Origin: Bog-877 sp050734135
GTDB taxonomy: Bacteria > Chloroflexota > Dormibacteria > Aeolococcales > Bog-877
NCBI GenBank assembly: GCA_050734135.1
Contig: JBOHUG010000092.1
Coordinates: 1-64,000, forward strand
DNA length: 64,000 nt
Reading direction: 5' to 3'
The notes below the pieces were generated by a model, which was not told the origin of the DNA, did not search any database, and saw only the letters and a list, made by a program, of their open reading frames with translations. Position numbers and translations under genes: made by a program. Below are positions 25,480 to 34,360 of this stretch, in pieces (positions within the stretch are counted from its first letter, which is position 1; every line of letters starts with the position of its first letter).

Positions 25480-26390
25480 GTGAACACCCGCCCTCCGACG
25501 GTGGGGCTGCTCCACCCGGGCGAGATGGGTGCCGCCGTCGGAGGGTCCCTGCGAGAGTGCGCAGTTGAGGTGCTCTGGGTAGGCCGGGGCCGGAGTTCGG
25601 CCACCCGGGACCGTGCCCCCGCCGCGGGACTGACCGAGGTCGACTCCCTGGCGCTACTGCTCCATGCCAGCTCGATCGTGTTCTCCATCTGCCCGCCGGG
25701 AGCGGCCCCGGAGGTCGCGAACCAGGTGGTGCCGGCCGGCTTCGCCGGAGTCTATGTCGAGGTCAACGCGATCTCACCAGCGACGGCGCTGGCGATCCAG
25801 GATCGTCTCCGGAGGCGGGGGGCGACATTTGTGGACGGCGCCATCATCGGTGCGCCGCCGGAGCCAGGCGGTGACACAAGCCTCTACCTCTCCGGGACTG
25901 GAGCCGAAACGGTGGCCGACCTGTTCGAAGGCAGCGGACGGCTCCGGGTCCGGGTGCTGGAAGGACCGGTGGGGGCGGCATCCGCGCTGAAGATGTGCTA
26001 CGCCGCTTGGAGCAAGGGCAGCACCGCCCTGCTGCTGGCGGTTCGCGCTGCGGCCGCCGGTCTCGGCGTCGACGAGGCACTGCTCGCCGAGTGGGAACTG
26101 TCGCAACCCGGGCTCGGGCGACGCTTCAGCAGCATCCAAAACTCGACTCCGCGAAAGGCGTGGCGCTTCGTGGCGGAGATGGAGCAGATCGCCGAAACCT
26201 TGGAGGCGGTTGGGGTGCCGGGGGATTCCACCGAGCGGCGGCCACCGTCTTCTCCCGGCTGGCCCAATTCCAGGATCAGGTCCCGGGACCCAGCATGGAC
26301 CAGCTGCTCGACTCACTGCGAGATCCGGAGGAGCAGGAAGGCTCGACGGTAGCCAGGGCAGCTCCCCCGGATTTGCCGGGACTCGGCTGA
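25480..26390 (+). pseudogene. NAD(P)-binding 6-phosphogluconate dehydrogenase-like protein (DUF1932), frameshifted
   Basis: Beta-hydroxyacid dehydrogenase-like protein: Rossmann N-terminus (TVGLLHPGEMGAAVGGSLRE), a substrate-domain DGAIIGAPPEPGGDTSLYLSG stretch, and a C-terminal DUF1932 helical domain (SALKMCYAAWSKGSTALLLA). The frame starting at GTG 25480 runs to 26352, but after ...ETLEAVGVPG its sequence becomes non-native. The expected helix, GGFHRAAATVFSRLAQFQDQ to the stop at 26390, is in another frame. The switch falls on a run of five Gs (26220-26224); six Gs would restore one continuous ~303-residue protein. A homopolymer sequencing error or a phase-variable tract would both look like this. 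The function is unassigned beyond the fold. Confidence 0.75.
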
Positions 26391-26452
26391 GCGGAGAGCC
26401 TGATCTCGACGGATCGCACCCCAAGTGCCCCTCCCGTTAGTCTTGGCAGTTC

Positions 26453-28300
26453 ATGGCCCCGGTCGGACTGATCGAGAGCTCCCTGCGGCACGGTCAGCAG
26501 ACGTTGCTCCTGAGCCGAGTGCGGACCCGGCACCTGATCTCCCTCATCGAAAGGTTGGACGGGTGCGGGTACGCTGGCTTGGACGTGTTCGGGGGCGCCA
26601 CTTTCGAGGTGTCGCTGGAGAATCTCGGAGAGGATCCCTTCGAGCGGCTGAGAGCGATCCGCGCCAACAGCACCACTCCCTTGGTCGGACTGGTCCGGGG
26701 ACAGTCCCTGGTGGGCTATCGGCCCCTGCCCGACGACGCGGTCGACAGCTTCGTTGCTCTCACCGCCGAGTGCGGTCTCGACGTCTTTCGGTGCTTCGAT
26801 CCCCTCAATGACGCCCGCAACCTGGCCCAAGTCGCGACCGCGGTCCTCGCCGCCGGCAAGCACCCGGAGGGGACGCTCGTCTACACGGAGAGTCCGGTTC
26901 ACTCGGTGGAGACCTTCCTCGGGCTGGGGGTGGAGCTGGCCGCGCTCGGCTACCAGAGTCTCTGCCTGTTCGATCCCGCCGGGCTACTCGGCGCCGGCTC
27001 TGCCCGGGACCTGGTGGAGGGACTGCGGGAGTGCACCGGGCTCCCGGTCAGCGTCCATTGCGCCACCATCACCGGGCAGGCTTCCTTCGCGTACTTGGCG
27101 GCGGCCGAAGCCGGGGCCCAGAACCTGGACGTGTGCCTATCGCCGCTGGCAGGCGGCGCCTCGCTCCCCAGCACCGAGGGGGTCTACGCAGCCCTCAGAG
27201 GGACGGAGTACCAGCCCCAGCTCGACCAGCGCCGAGTCCTAGCGGCGGCGGACGCCCTAGATGAGCTGATGCCGCTGTACACCGCGATTGCCGATCCCAG
27301 CGGGTGGCAGTACGACTCGTCGACGCTGCGCACTCAGCTGGCGCCGTCGGTTCTGGAGCACCTACGCCGGGAGTGCGAAGCCCAAGGCGCCCAAGGCAAG
27401 CTGCCCGCAGTTCTGGAGGAGATTCCCAGGGTGCGCGCTGAGATGGGGTATCCCCCTTTGATCACGCCGATCGCCCAGGTGGTGGTCACCCAGGCGGTCG
27501 CCAACGTCGCGTCCGGACAGCGCTACCTGACCGTCGCCCAAGAGGTCAAGGATTACTTTCTGGGGCTCTTCGGGCAGCCTCCCGGGGCGGTCGATCCCGA
27601 AATCCTGAAGCTGGTGATCGGCGACGAGGAGCCGATCACAGTCCGCCCCGCCGAGGTCCTGGAGCCGACTCTGGAGAGTGCCCGGAGGGGCTTAGCTCGC
27701 CAAGGTTTGCCGGACGCCTCCGATGCCCAGGTGCTCAGCTTTCTACTCTTCCCGGAAGCGACTGTGGCGCTGCTCCGCGGGGAGGCGCGCGTAGAGCGGC
27801 TGGAGGATGAGCCGGAGCCCGCTCAGGCGCCAGCGGCCCCGGCCGTGCTGGTGGACGGCGGCGACCTCAGCGAGCCAGTCGGGGACGCCGCCGCAATCCC
27901 GCTCGGGACCCTGGCGGCCCCGCCGCCGCCACCTCCGGACCTGGCTCCGGTTCCGGCCGCCGCGACGCGGGATTTCTCGGTCGAGGTCGACGGCGAGGTC
28001 TTCGAAGTGCGGGTGACCGCCACCGACGGGGGCGGTCTTGGTGGCGGGGATCCGGCGGCTGCTCCCGGGTCCGCTCCGGCGGCCGCCGGGGATGGGGTCA
28101 AGGCCCCGATGCAGGGCCTGATCGCCCGGATCCCTGTCAAGGTTGGCGACCAAGTGGCGGTGGGGCAGACGGTGGTCGTATTGGAAGCGATGAAGATGCA
28201 GAACGACATCCCCTCAGACCGAGCCGGCGCCGTCACAGCAGTCCTGGTGGCGGTGGGGCAGGTGGTGAGCCGGGGTGACGTCCTGGTCCAGGTCGCCTAG
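26453..28300 (+). CDS. Biotinylated OadA/PycB-like protein with degenerate carboxyltransferase site
   Basis: 615 aa, collinear with oxaloacetate decarboxylase alpha and pyruvate carboxylase B: a carboxyltransferase TIM barrel (GATFEVSLENLGEDPFERLR, VFRCFDPLNDARNL), the conserved helical domain (VVVTQAVANVASGQRYLTV), a Pro/Ala linker ~460-500 and a C-terminal biotinyl domain with VLEAMKMQND (K581). Against Klebsiella OadA the metal and carbamate positions are changed: the metal-binding Asp of the xxLRDAHQS motif is E8 (ESSLRHGQQ), the carboxylated Lys of KDM(A/S)G is F173 (LFDPAGLL), and the second His of HxH is A204 (VHCATITG). A TAGTCT box lies 9 bases before the ATG. Biotinylation looks intact, but classical metal-dependent transcarboxylation is doubtful. 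Confidence 0.85.
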   Translation: MAPVGLIESSLRHGQQTLLLSRVRTRHLISLIERLDGCGYAGLDVFGGATFEVSLENLGEDPFERLRAIRANSTTPLVGLVRGQSLVGYRPLPDDAVDSFVALTAECGLDVFRCFDPLNDARNLAQVATAVLAAGKHPEGTLVYTESPVHSVETFLGLGVELAALGYQSLCLFDPAGLLGAGSARDLVEGLRECTGLPVSVHCATITGQASFAYLAAAEAGAQNLDVCLSPLAGGASLPSTEGVYAALRGTEYQPQLDQRRVLAAADALDELMPLYTAIADPSGWQYDSSTLRTQLAPSVLEHLRRECEAQGAQGKLPAVLEEIPRVRAEMGYPPLITPIAQVVVTQAVANVASGQRYLTVAQEVKDYFLGLFGQPPGAVDPEILKLVIGDEEPITVRPAEVLEPTLESARRGLARQGLPDASDAQVLSFLLFPEATVALLRGEARVERLEDEPEPAQAPAAPAVLVDGGDLSEPVGDAAAIPLGTLAAPPPPPPDLAPVPAAATRDFSVEVDGEVFEVRVTATDGGGLGGGDPAAAPGSAPAAAGDGVKAPMQGLIARIPVKVGDQVAVGQTVVVLEAMKMQNDIPSDRAGAVTAVLVAVGQVVSRGDVLVQVA

Positions 28301-28306
28301 AACTCG

Positions 28307-29758
28307 GTGAGCCCTTTCGGGACCGTCCTGGTCGCCAACCGCGGGGAGATCGCCGTTCGGGTGATCCGAGGCTGCCGGGATCTCGGCCTGCGCACGGTAG
28401 CCGTCTACTCCGAGGCGGATCGAGGAGCCCTCCATGTCAGGTTGGCCGACACCGCGGTTGAGATCGGCCCGCCGCAACCAAACGAGTCCTATCTCGACCT
28501 GGAGCGGATCATCGGGGCCGCGAGAGCGGCTGGGGCGGACGCGATCCACCCCGGCTATGGCTTCCTCTCCGAGAATCCGCGGCTGGCTCAAGCGTGCGCC
28601 GACTCCGGGATCATCTTCGTCGGACCTCCCGCCGCTGCCATGACCGCCATGGCGGACAAGGTGCGGGCCCGCCAGCGGATGCAGCAGGCAGGGGTTCCGG
28701 TGGTCCCTGGCACGGACGCCATCTCCGACCCTGTGGCAGCCGTCGCGGCGGCCAGGGAGATCGGCTTCCCCATCCTCGTCAAGGCGGCGGCCGGTGGTGG
28801 CGGAATCGGCATGCGCGCTGCCGACACTGAGGAAGAGCTTGCCGCCGCCATCACCAGCTGCCAGGAATCGGCGCAGCGTTTTTTCGGTGATTCGCGGGTC
28901 TTTCTGGAGCGACTGGTCACCGACCCGCGCCACATCGAGATTCAGGTGCTGGCGGACTCGCTCGGCAACACGATTCACCTGGGGGAGCGGGAGTGCTCAA
29001 TCCAGCGGCGCCATCAGAAACTGGTCGAGGAGTGCCCCTCGACCGCGATCAGCCCGGCGACCAGGGAGGAGATGGGCCAGGCGGCAATCAAGGCGGCGCA
29101 GGCGGTCGGTTACGTGAATGCGGGCACGGTGGAGTTCATCGAATCGCATGGTTCCTTCTATTTCTTGGAGATGAACACGCGGCTCCAGGTGGAGCATCCG
29201 GTCACTGAGTTGGTGACCGGGATCGACCTCGTGGTGGCGCAGTTAAAGGTGGCGCTGGGCCAGCCGCTGCCCTGGCGTCAGGAGCAGATCGAGTGGCGTG
29301 GTTGGGCGATCGAATGTCGCATCAACGCCGAGGATCCCTGGCATGACTTTCAACCCACTCCCGGCCGGGTGACGTCGTATCACGAACCTTCCGGACCCGG
29401 AGTTAGGGTCGACAGCTCCCTCGCCGGTCCGGGAATCGTGAGCCCGTACTACGACCCGATGATGGCCAAGTTGATCGTGCAGGGCGAGAGTCGGAACCAG
29501 GCGCTAGCCCGTGGCCGGCGCGCCCTTCTGGAATATTCAATTGCGGGCATTGTCACCAACATTCCCTTTCATGCGGCGCTTCTAGACGACCCGGATTTCG
29601 TGCACGGCAAGCTCACCACGGAGTACATCGCGAACCATCCGGCGCTGTTGAAAAATGCGGAAGCGTGGCGTGACCAGCAACCGCAGTCACTGCTGCGCTC
29701 GGCTGCTTCAGCGCGTCAGGTGGCTGCGATCGCGGCCGCGGTTACAGCGGCACAATAA
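28307..29758 (+). CDS. accC: Biotin carboxylase (AccC/PycA type)
   Basis: ATP-grasp enzyme (483 aa) that carboxylates biotin on a carrier domain using ATP and bicarbonate. It has the VANRGEIAVRVIRGCRDLG N-terminus, HPGYGFLSENPRLAQAC, the glycine-rich loop KAAAGGGGIGMR, HIEIQVLAD, ECSIQRRHQKLVEECPS and EMNTRLQVEHPVTE, all intact. It starts 6 bases after the biotinylated OadA-like gene, so the carrier domain of that protein is its likely substrate; together they form a two-subunit biotin-dependent carboxylase whose acceptor is uncertain because the partner has lost key residues. No separate BCCP or AccAD genes are in the window. Confidence 0.93.
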   Translation: MSPFGTVLVANRGEIAVRVIRGCRDLGLRTVAVYSEADRGALHVRLADTAVEIGPPQPNESYLDLERIIGAARAAGADAIHPGYGFLSENPRLAQACADSGIIFVGPPAAAMTAMADKVRARQRMQQAGVPVVPGTDAISDPVAAVAAAREIGFPILVKAAAGGGGIGMRAADTEEELAAAITSCQESAQRFFGDSRVFLERLVTDPRHIEIQVLADSLGNTIHLGERECSIQRRHQKLVEECPSTAISPATREEMGQAAIKAAQAVGYVNAGTVEFIESHGSFYFLEMNTRLQVEHPVTELVTGIDLVVAQLKVALGQPLPWRQEQIEWRGWAIECRINAEDPWHDFQPTPGRVTSYHEPSGPGVRVDSSLAGPGIVSPYYDPMMAKLIVQGESRNQALARGRRALLEYSIAGIVTNIPFHAALLDDPDFVHGKLTTEYIANHPALLKNAEAWRDQQPQSLLRSAASARQVAAIAAAVTAAQ

Positions 29759-29792
29759 GCGGCGATTGCTGGCGGCGCCACGCGTCTTGGCA

Positions 29793-32126
29793 TCAGCTGT
29801 TCGGCGCGCGCTGCGGTTGCAAGACCACCTGGTAGGCGCTCTGCATGGCGGTGTTGTTGACATCTGCCAGCGGCGCAGCCACTGTCAACGTCACGGCTCC
29901 CGCCGGCAGGTCATTGACGGTGATGGTTTCGGTGCGAGTCAACCCCGAGTAGTTGAACTGGCCACCGGTAACCAGATGGCCGTTGACGCTGAGGGTGATC
30001 GACTGCGGACCCACCGTCAGCGGATTCAGGTCGGCGTCGAAATGCACTGCAAAGACGGTGGTTCCGCTGCGGCTGGCGGTGGCGGACGCGCTCACCACCA
30101 GAGGACCGATCGGCACCGGGGTCAGGGTCCCCTGGGAGATGCTGCTAATTAGCGACGCAGTTCCCCCGGTCTGGACGATGATCGTCTCCGGAAGATAGGC
30201 CGGTCCCGACGAACTCGTAGCATCGCGAACCAGTCGCAGGGCGACGGAGTAGGAGTGGGCACCAGCCGCGGTTGGACTGGTGGAGACCGCGTAGAAGCGG
30301 TCGAACTTGCCGGGTAGAAGTACCGCTGAGGAGAGGTTGGTCCCCGGGGTCAGGAGCGCGGTGATGTTGGTCAGCGCTGTGGCCGCATCGGTCACCTGGA
30401 ACTGGGCCAGCTCGGAGGCGGTGGTGAGGGCGGCTTCGGCCGCAGTGTCGGCGCTGGCGGGCGGGGCGGGACCGCCGGACAGGAGCAGGCTATCGACGTC
30501 CTGCGAGGGAGTACCGGAGACCTCCGCGAGCTCCGAGAGCTGGCCGCCAGCCGGATCCCAGACGGGGTCGGTGGCACCGGTCTGGGTTCCAAGTGGACCG
30601 CTGACCTGGGACTGCACATCGAGTGCGGTGACCTGGGCGCCCACTCCCGGGGAGGTGGAGACGTAGGTCAGATAGGTGGCGCTGGGGTCGAAGCTGAGGT
30701 CGCTCAGCTGGATCCCGGCGGCCGCGGTCAGCAGCACCTTGCTAGGGGCGCTGGGATTGGTGATCAGCTCCAGCGAATCGGTGCCCCCGCTCGCCGCGAC
30801 GTAGGCTAGGCCGGTCCCCGTAGGTGACCACGCCGGGGCTCCGACCAAGCTGGCCAGGACGGTTGCCGTCCCGGTGGGAAGCGAGTAGAGAGTGGGCACT
30901 CCGCCCGGATCCGCCAAGAGCTCTTGACCCGATGGTGAAAGCGAGAAGAAGCCCTCGGGGGCCAGGTGCACGGTGGGGTCCACTGTGGTGATCTGACCAT
31001 CCAGGCTGACCTGGTGCAGCTGCCCGGCCGCGGAGTAAAGGATGTCCCCGTTGTCGAGCCAGGCCAGCCCCGGATCCGTCGCGGTTGAGGTAGCCAGGGT
31101 CTCCGGGCTGCCACTCCCGCTGGCGGCAACCACGTCCAAGGAGAGGCTGCCGCTGCTGCTCGGCGACCAGTAGGCAATCTCCTGGCTGTCCGGGGAGGCG
31201 ACGGCGCCAGTGGCATCGGTTGCGATTGCCTGGAGTGCGGGACTCAGCACATAGAGCGTTCCGAAGGTGAGGCTGGGGGTGGCAGCCGAGTGCTGTGGGG
31301 GAGTCGGGGAGGGGCTGGGCGACTGGGCGCTGGCTGCAACCGCCAATGGGGTCCCCGTGCTCAGCACCAGCAGGGCGCCGTCCGGCATATAGGTGAGAGA
31401 GGTGATCCCGTCTGTGACAGCCTCGTGGGTGACCGAGACCACGGTTGGGATCTGACCTGCCGGGGTCGACGGCGCCGAGCCGGTGCCGAAGGGGATGACG
31501 ATGGCGGAGGCCGCCTCGGCTCCGTTCTGGGCCTTGGCATCCGGCTGGGAGATGGTCACGACGTAGCCCACGTTCGGTACCAGTCCATGCACCGGAGAGA
31601 TCACCAGGGTCTCGGGGTTGGGCCAGCTGGTTTGGTACGAGACCGCAGGCTTGATGGCCAGGCCCTGCACCACCGCCGCCTCGTTCATCGGCCGGTTGAA
31701 GCTGATCCGGATCGCCTGGGTGACCGGTAACCGATGGTGGCCCGCGACTGAGGTCTGCACCACCACCTGGCCCCGCTGGAGCGGAACCGCGAGCAGCGAG
31801 ACCACCACGACCGCCACTGCCGCCAACCCGATGAGCCCTCCCGCGGTCGCGAGGGGGAGTCCCAGGAGGCGCGGCCGGCGCCGGGCGCGCTGGAGCGCGC
31901 GTGCCTCGCGCATGAGGCTGGCCCGAAGCCGGGCCTGGAGTTCCGGGGCGGGGTCGGCGGGAGGTTGGGAGTGCAGCTGTCGGCGGATCTCCTCAGCCGT
32001 CCGGAGCAGCTCCGGGTCGGGTCGGCCGGCCCGACTCTGGAAGATCGCCCAGAGCTCGGGATCGACTCCCGCGGAAGCTGGTGTCGCGGCGGCCTTGCCA
32101 CCAAACCAATTCGGGCGGCTAAACAC
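29793..32126 (-). CDS. Membrane-anchored sigma-factor partner with Ig-like and beta-propeller domains
   Basis: A 777-residue protein: N-terminal cytoplasmic part of ~90 residues (helical, rich in R/A/L, no zinc-binding anti-sigma motif), one membrane helix ~92-115 (TAGGLIGLAAVAVVVVSLLA), then a large external region. The first external module (TQAIRISFNRPMNEAAV... YVVTIS) matches bacterial Ig-like/SbsA strands. The middle (~230-570) has repeated TolB-like propeller blades (DSQEIAYWSPSSSGSLSLDV, DNGDILYSAAGQLHQVSLDG). The C-terminus has further Ig-like strands. The start overlaps the ECF sigma gene stop by 8 bases, which suggests that it senses an envelope signal and controls that sigma factor. 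This role is inferred from topology and coupling. Confidence 0.7.
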   Translation of the reverse strand: MFSRPNWFGGKAAATPASAGVDPELWAIFQSRAGRPDPELLRTAEEIRRQLHSQPPADPAPELQARLRASLMREARALQRARRRPRLLGLPLATAGGLIGLAAVAVVVVSLLAVPLQRGQVVVQTSVAGHHRLPVTQAIRISFNRPMNEAAVVQGLAIKPAVSYQTSWPNPETLVISPVHGLVPNVGYVVTISQPDAKAQNGAEAASAIVIPFGTGSAPSTPAGQIPTVVSVTHEAVTDGITSLTYMPDGALLVLSTGTPLAVAASAQSPSPSPTPPQHSAATPSLTFGTLYVLSPALQAIATDATGAVASPDSQEIAYWSPSSSGSLSLDVVAASGSGSPETLATSTATDPGLAWLDNGDILYSAAGQLHQVSLDGQITTVDPTVHLAPEGFFSLSPSGQELLADPGGVPTLYSLPTGTATVLASLVGAPAWSPTGTGLAYVAASGGTDSLELITNPSAPSKVLLTAAAGIQLSDLSFDPSATYLTYVSTSPGVGAQVTALDVQSQVSGPLGTQTGATDPVWDPAGGQLSELAEVSGTPSQDVDSLLLSGGPAPPASADTAAEAALTTASELAQFQVTDAATALTNITALLTPGTNLSSAVLLPGKFDRFYAVSTSPTAAGAHSYSVALRLVRDATSSSGPAYLPETIIVQTGGTASLISSISQGTLTPVPIGPLVVSASATASRSGTTVFAVHFDADLNPLTVGPQSITLSVNGHLVTGGQFNYSGLTRTETITVNDLPAGAVTLTVAAPLADVNNTAMQSAYQVVLQPQRAPNS

Positions 32127-32691
32127 GCGGCTCCTCGGACTCGACCGGCAGCGGGCGCAGCGCGGCCCGCAGGGTGGCAGTGCCCCGGAACACCAGCAGT
32201 TTTATCGCCCCCTCGCTCTTGCCCATTATCCTGCCGATCTCGGCGAGCGGCAGATCCTCGGCGTACTTCAAAGTCATCGCCGTGCGCTGCTGCTCCGGAA
32301 GGGAGTCGATCGCCAGCCAGATCTGATCCAGTTCCAGCCGTTCGGCCACCTGATCGTCGACGGCCGTTCCTCCCGAGGCGAGCTCGGGACCGCTCTCAAG
32401 GCTGTCCGCGCTCCGCTTGTGAGAGCGGTAGTGGTCGGTGATGGTATTGACGGCGATCTGGTACAGCCACGCCGAGAAGGGGTGGCCGCTCGGCCGGTAG
32501 CGCCCGATCGCCCGAAGCGCCTTGAAGAACACCTCACTGGTGATGTCCTCGGCCAGCTCCGCGCTGCGCACCCGGGAGGCCACGTACCGGTAGATCTGGG
32601 GGAAGTAGTGGTCATACAGTTCGCCGAAGCCCTCGGGATCAGCCTGGGCTCGGACGATCAGGGTCTCCTCGCGGTCCGGGGGGATTCTCAC
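32119..32691 (-). CDS. ECF-type RNA polymerase sigma factor
   Basis: Alternative sigma-70-family factor (190 aa). Region 2 is visible as LYDHYFPQIYRYVASRVRSA, EDITSEVFFKALRAI and FSAWLYQIAVNTITDHYR, and region 4 as LPEQQRTAMTLKYAEDLPLA with EIGRIMGKSEGAIKLLVFRG, a helix-turn-helix for the -35 element. Region 3 is absent, as in ECF factors. It is the first gene of a leftward pair with the large membrane-anchored protein, the usual sigma/regulator arrangement. GTG 32691 is used; a tiny ATG-CAA-CGG-TGA frame overlaps it and is not considered meaningful. Confidence 0.9.
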   Translation of the reverse strand: MRIPPDREETLIVRAQADPEGFGELYDHYFPQIYRYVASRVRSAELAEDITSEVFFKALRAIGRYRPSGHPFSAWLYQIAVNTITDHYRSHKRSADSLESGPELASGGTAVDDQVAERLELDQIWLAIDSLPEQQRTAMTLKYAEDLPLAEIGRIMGKSEGAIKLLVFRGTATLRAALRPLPVESEEPRV

Positions 32692-32976
32692 CGTTGCATT
32701 CCCCGGACCGGAACCAGAAACGCTGGGGCCAGGCCAGCGGTTACGAATGGCGGCGCTGCTGTTGACCCCACGCGGTCACGGTACCCGCCCCGCAGACCAA
32801 AGTGCTCGGGCGTGGAGCGGGATCACTGAGGCGCTCTCTCCGGCTGGACTCGGCGGGGCCGCCCTTCCGGCACTCCCATGGCCGCGGCTCCCCCATCACC
32901 CGGCCCACGGCGGCACCCCAAGGGCGGCTACGCCGGGCCTACCGGGCCTCGGCCCGGGAACAGCCTGGCCGCCACC

Positions 32977-32982
32977 TATACT
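32977..32982 (+). promoter_or_regulatory. -10 box (TATACT) of the purine operon
   Basis: TATACT, with 8 bases to a GTG (32991) that opens a 16-codon leader ORF and 55 bases to purB. It is the only strong -10-like box close upstream of the operon. No -35 consensus is evident. Confidence 0.55.
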
Positions 32983-32990
32983 CAAGCGAG

Positions 32991-33041
32991 GTGACAGCGG
33001 CACTGCAGCAGCAGCGACCATTGCCAGGTGGTCGGTCGTGA
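32991..33041 (+). CDS. Putative leaderless leader peptide coupled to purB
   Basis: GTG 32991 starts a 16-residue frame, MTAALQQQRPLPGGRS, 8 bases after the TATACT box, so the ORF would sit at the very 5' end of the mRNA. Its TGA (33039-33041) overlaps the purB GTG (33038-33040) as GTGA, giving termination-reinitiation coupling. Three consecutive CAG (Gln) codons occur; glutamine is a substrate of PurQ/L and PurF in this operon, so an attenuation role is conceivable. There is no homologue evidence. Confidence 0.4.
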   Translation: MTAALQQQRPLPGGRS

Positions 33042-34360
33042 TCGACCGCTACGCCCCCAAGGAATTGCGGGAGCTGTGGTCGGACGGGACCCGGCTGCGG
33101 GTTTGGCTTCAGGTCGAATTGGCTGTCTGCGAGGCCAGGGCCCTCCAGGGCGAGATCACACTGACTCAGATGGAGGCGCTCAGGCTCGTCCAGCCGCCAA
33201 CGCTGGAGCGGGTGGCTCAGCTCGAGGCCGAGCAGGGTCACGACCTGGCCGCCTTCGTGAGCGCCCTCCAGGAGCAGCTCGGACCCGAGGGCTCCCAGCT
33301 CCACCTCGGCCTGACCAGCCAGGACGTGGTCGATACCGCGTGGGCGCTGCAGCTGCGGAGTGCCAACCGGATCATCCTGGCCGACCTGGATCGCCTCCTG
33401 GAGGCGGCCGCGAAGCTGGCCGTGGATCATAGGCAGACACCGATGGCGGGCCGGACCCACGGGATGCATGCCGAGCCGGTGACCTTCGGTTTCGTCATGG
33501 CCAACCACTTCGACGAGCTGCGCCGGTCGCGGCAGCGCCTCCTCACGGCGGCGGCTGAGGTTGAGGTGGGAAAGCTCTCGGGTACGGTCGGCACCCACGC
33601 CACCCTCAGCCCTGAGGTCGAGACCAGGGCGCTGCACGAGCTCGGGCTGGAAGCGGCACCGATCACGACCCAGGTGATAGCCCGGGACCGCCACGCCGCC
33701 TATCTCTGCTCCCTGGCGGTGCTGGGTGCGGTCTGTGAGCGGCTGGCGATCACCCTCCGTCACCTCCAGCGGACCGAGGTGGCCGAGGTGCGGGAGCCTT
33801 TCGGGCAGCTGCAGAAGGGCTCCTCGGCGATGCCCCACAAGCGCAATCCAGTGTTGCTCGAGCAGGTCTCCGGGCTCAGCCGCCTGCTGCGGGGCTGGGC
33901 GGTGGCCGGCCTGGAGGACATCGCCCTCTGGCACGAGAGGGACATCTCCCACTCCTCGGTCGAGCGGGTGGCGCTGCCGGACGCCACCATGGTCACCGCC
34001 CACATCCTGCGCACCCTGGCCCGGGTGCTGGAGGGGCTGCAGGTTGACGAGGCGATGATGCAGGCCAACTTGGAGCGGCGGGGTCAGATCTCGCAGAGCC
34101 AGCAGCTTCTGCTGGCCCTGATCCGCGCTGGGCAGCCGCGGGAGGCGACCTATCGGCTGGTCCAGGGGCTGGCTCGGGAGGCCGATCATCCGGGTGGCGA
34201 CTTCCGCGCCACCGCCGCGGCGAGCCCGGAGCTGGTGGAGCTGCTCAGTCGGGAGGAGCTGGCGGCCTGTTTCGAAGTGGGACCGTATTTGGCCCAGATC
34301 GACGAGAGCTTCCGCCGGCTGGGGCTGTTGGAGCCGACCCGAGGACTATCCGATGGCTGA
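33038..34360 (+). CDS. purB: Adenylosuccinate lyase
   Basis: Fumarase-superfamily enzyme (440 aa) catalysing two steps: SAICAR to AICAR plus fumarate, and adenylosuccinate to AMP plus fumarate. It has RYAPKELRELWSD at the N-terminus, GLTSQDVVDTAWALQL, the catalytic-histidine segment AGRTHGMHAEPVTFG and the flexible signature loop KGSSAMPHKRNPVLLEQVSG. GTG 33038 is chosen because the family starts directly before RYAP and AGGTGG lies just upstream; longer in-frame starts from 32747 are not homologous. It is the first gene of the purB-C-S-Q-L-F-M-N-H operon and overlaps purC by 8 bases. Confidence 0.95.
   Translation: MIDRYAPKELRELWSDGTRLRVWLQVELAVCEARALQGEITLTQMEALRLVQPPTLERVAQLEAEQGHDLAAFVSALQEQLGPEGSQLHLGLTSQDVVDTAWALQLRSANRIILADLDRLLEAAAKLAVDHRQTPMAGRTHGMHAEPVTFGFVMANHFDELRRSRQRLLTAAAEVEVGKLSGTVGTHATLSPEVETRALHELGLEAAPITTQVIARDRHAAYLCSLAVLGAVCERLAITLRHLQRTEVAEVREPFGQLQKGSSAMPHKRNPVLLEQVSGLSRLLRGWAVAGLEDIALWHERDISHSSVERVALPDATMVTAHILRTLARVLEGLQVDEAMMQANLERRGQISQSQQLLLALIRAGQPREATYRLVQGLAREADHPGGDFRATAAASPELVELLSREELAACFEVGPYLAQIDESFRRLGLLEPTRGLSDG

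Noticed and set aside
34194..34352. Upstream in-frame extension of purC
   Set aside because: It lies inside purB, and PurC homology begins only after ATG 34353.
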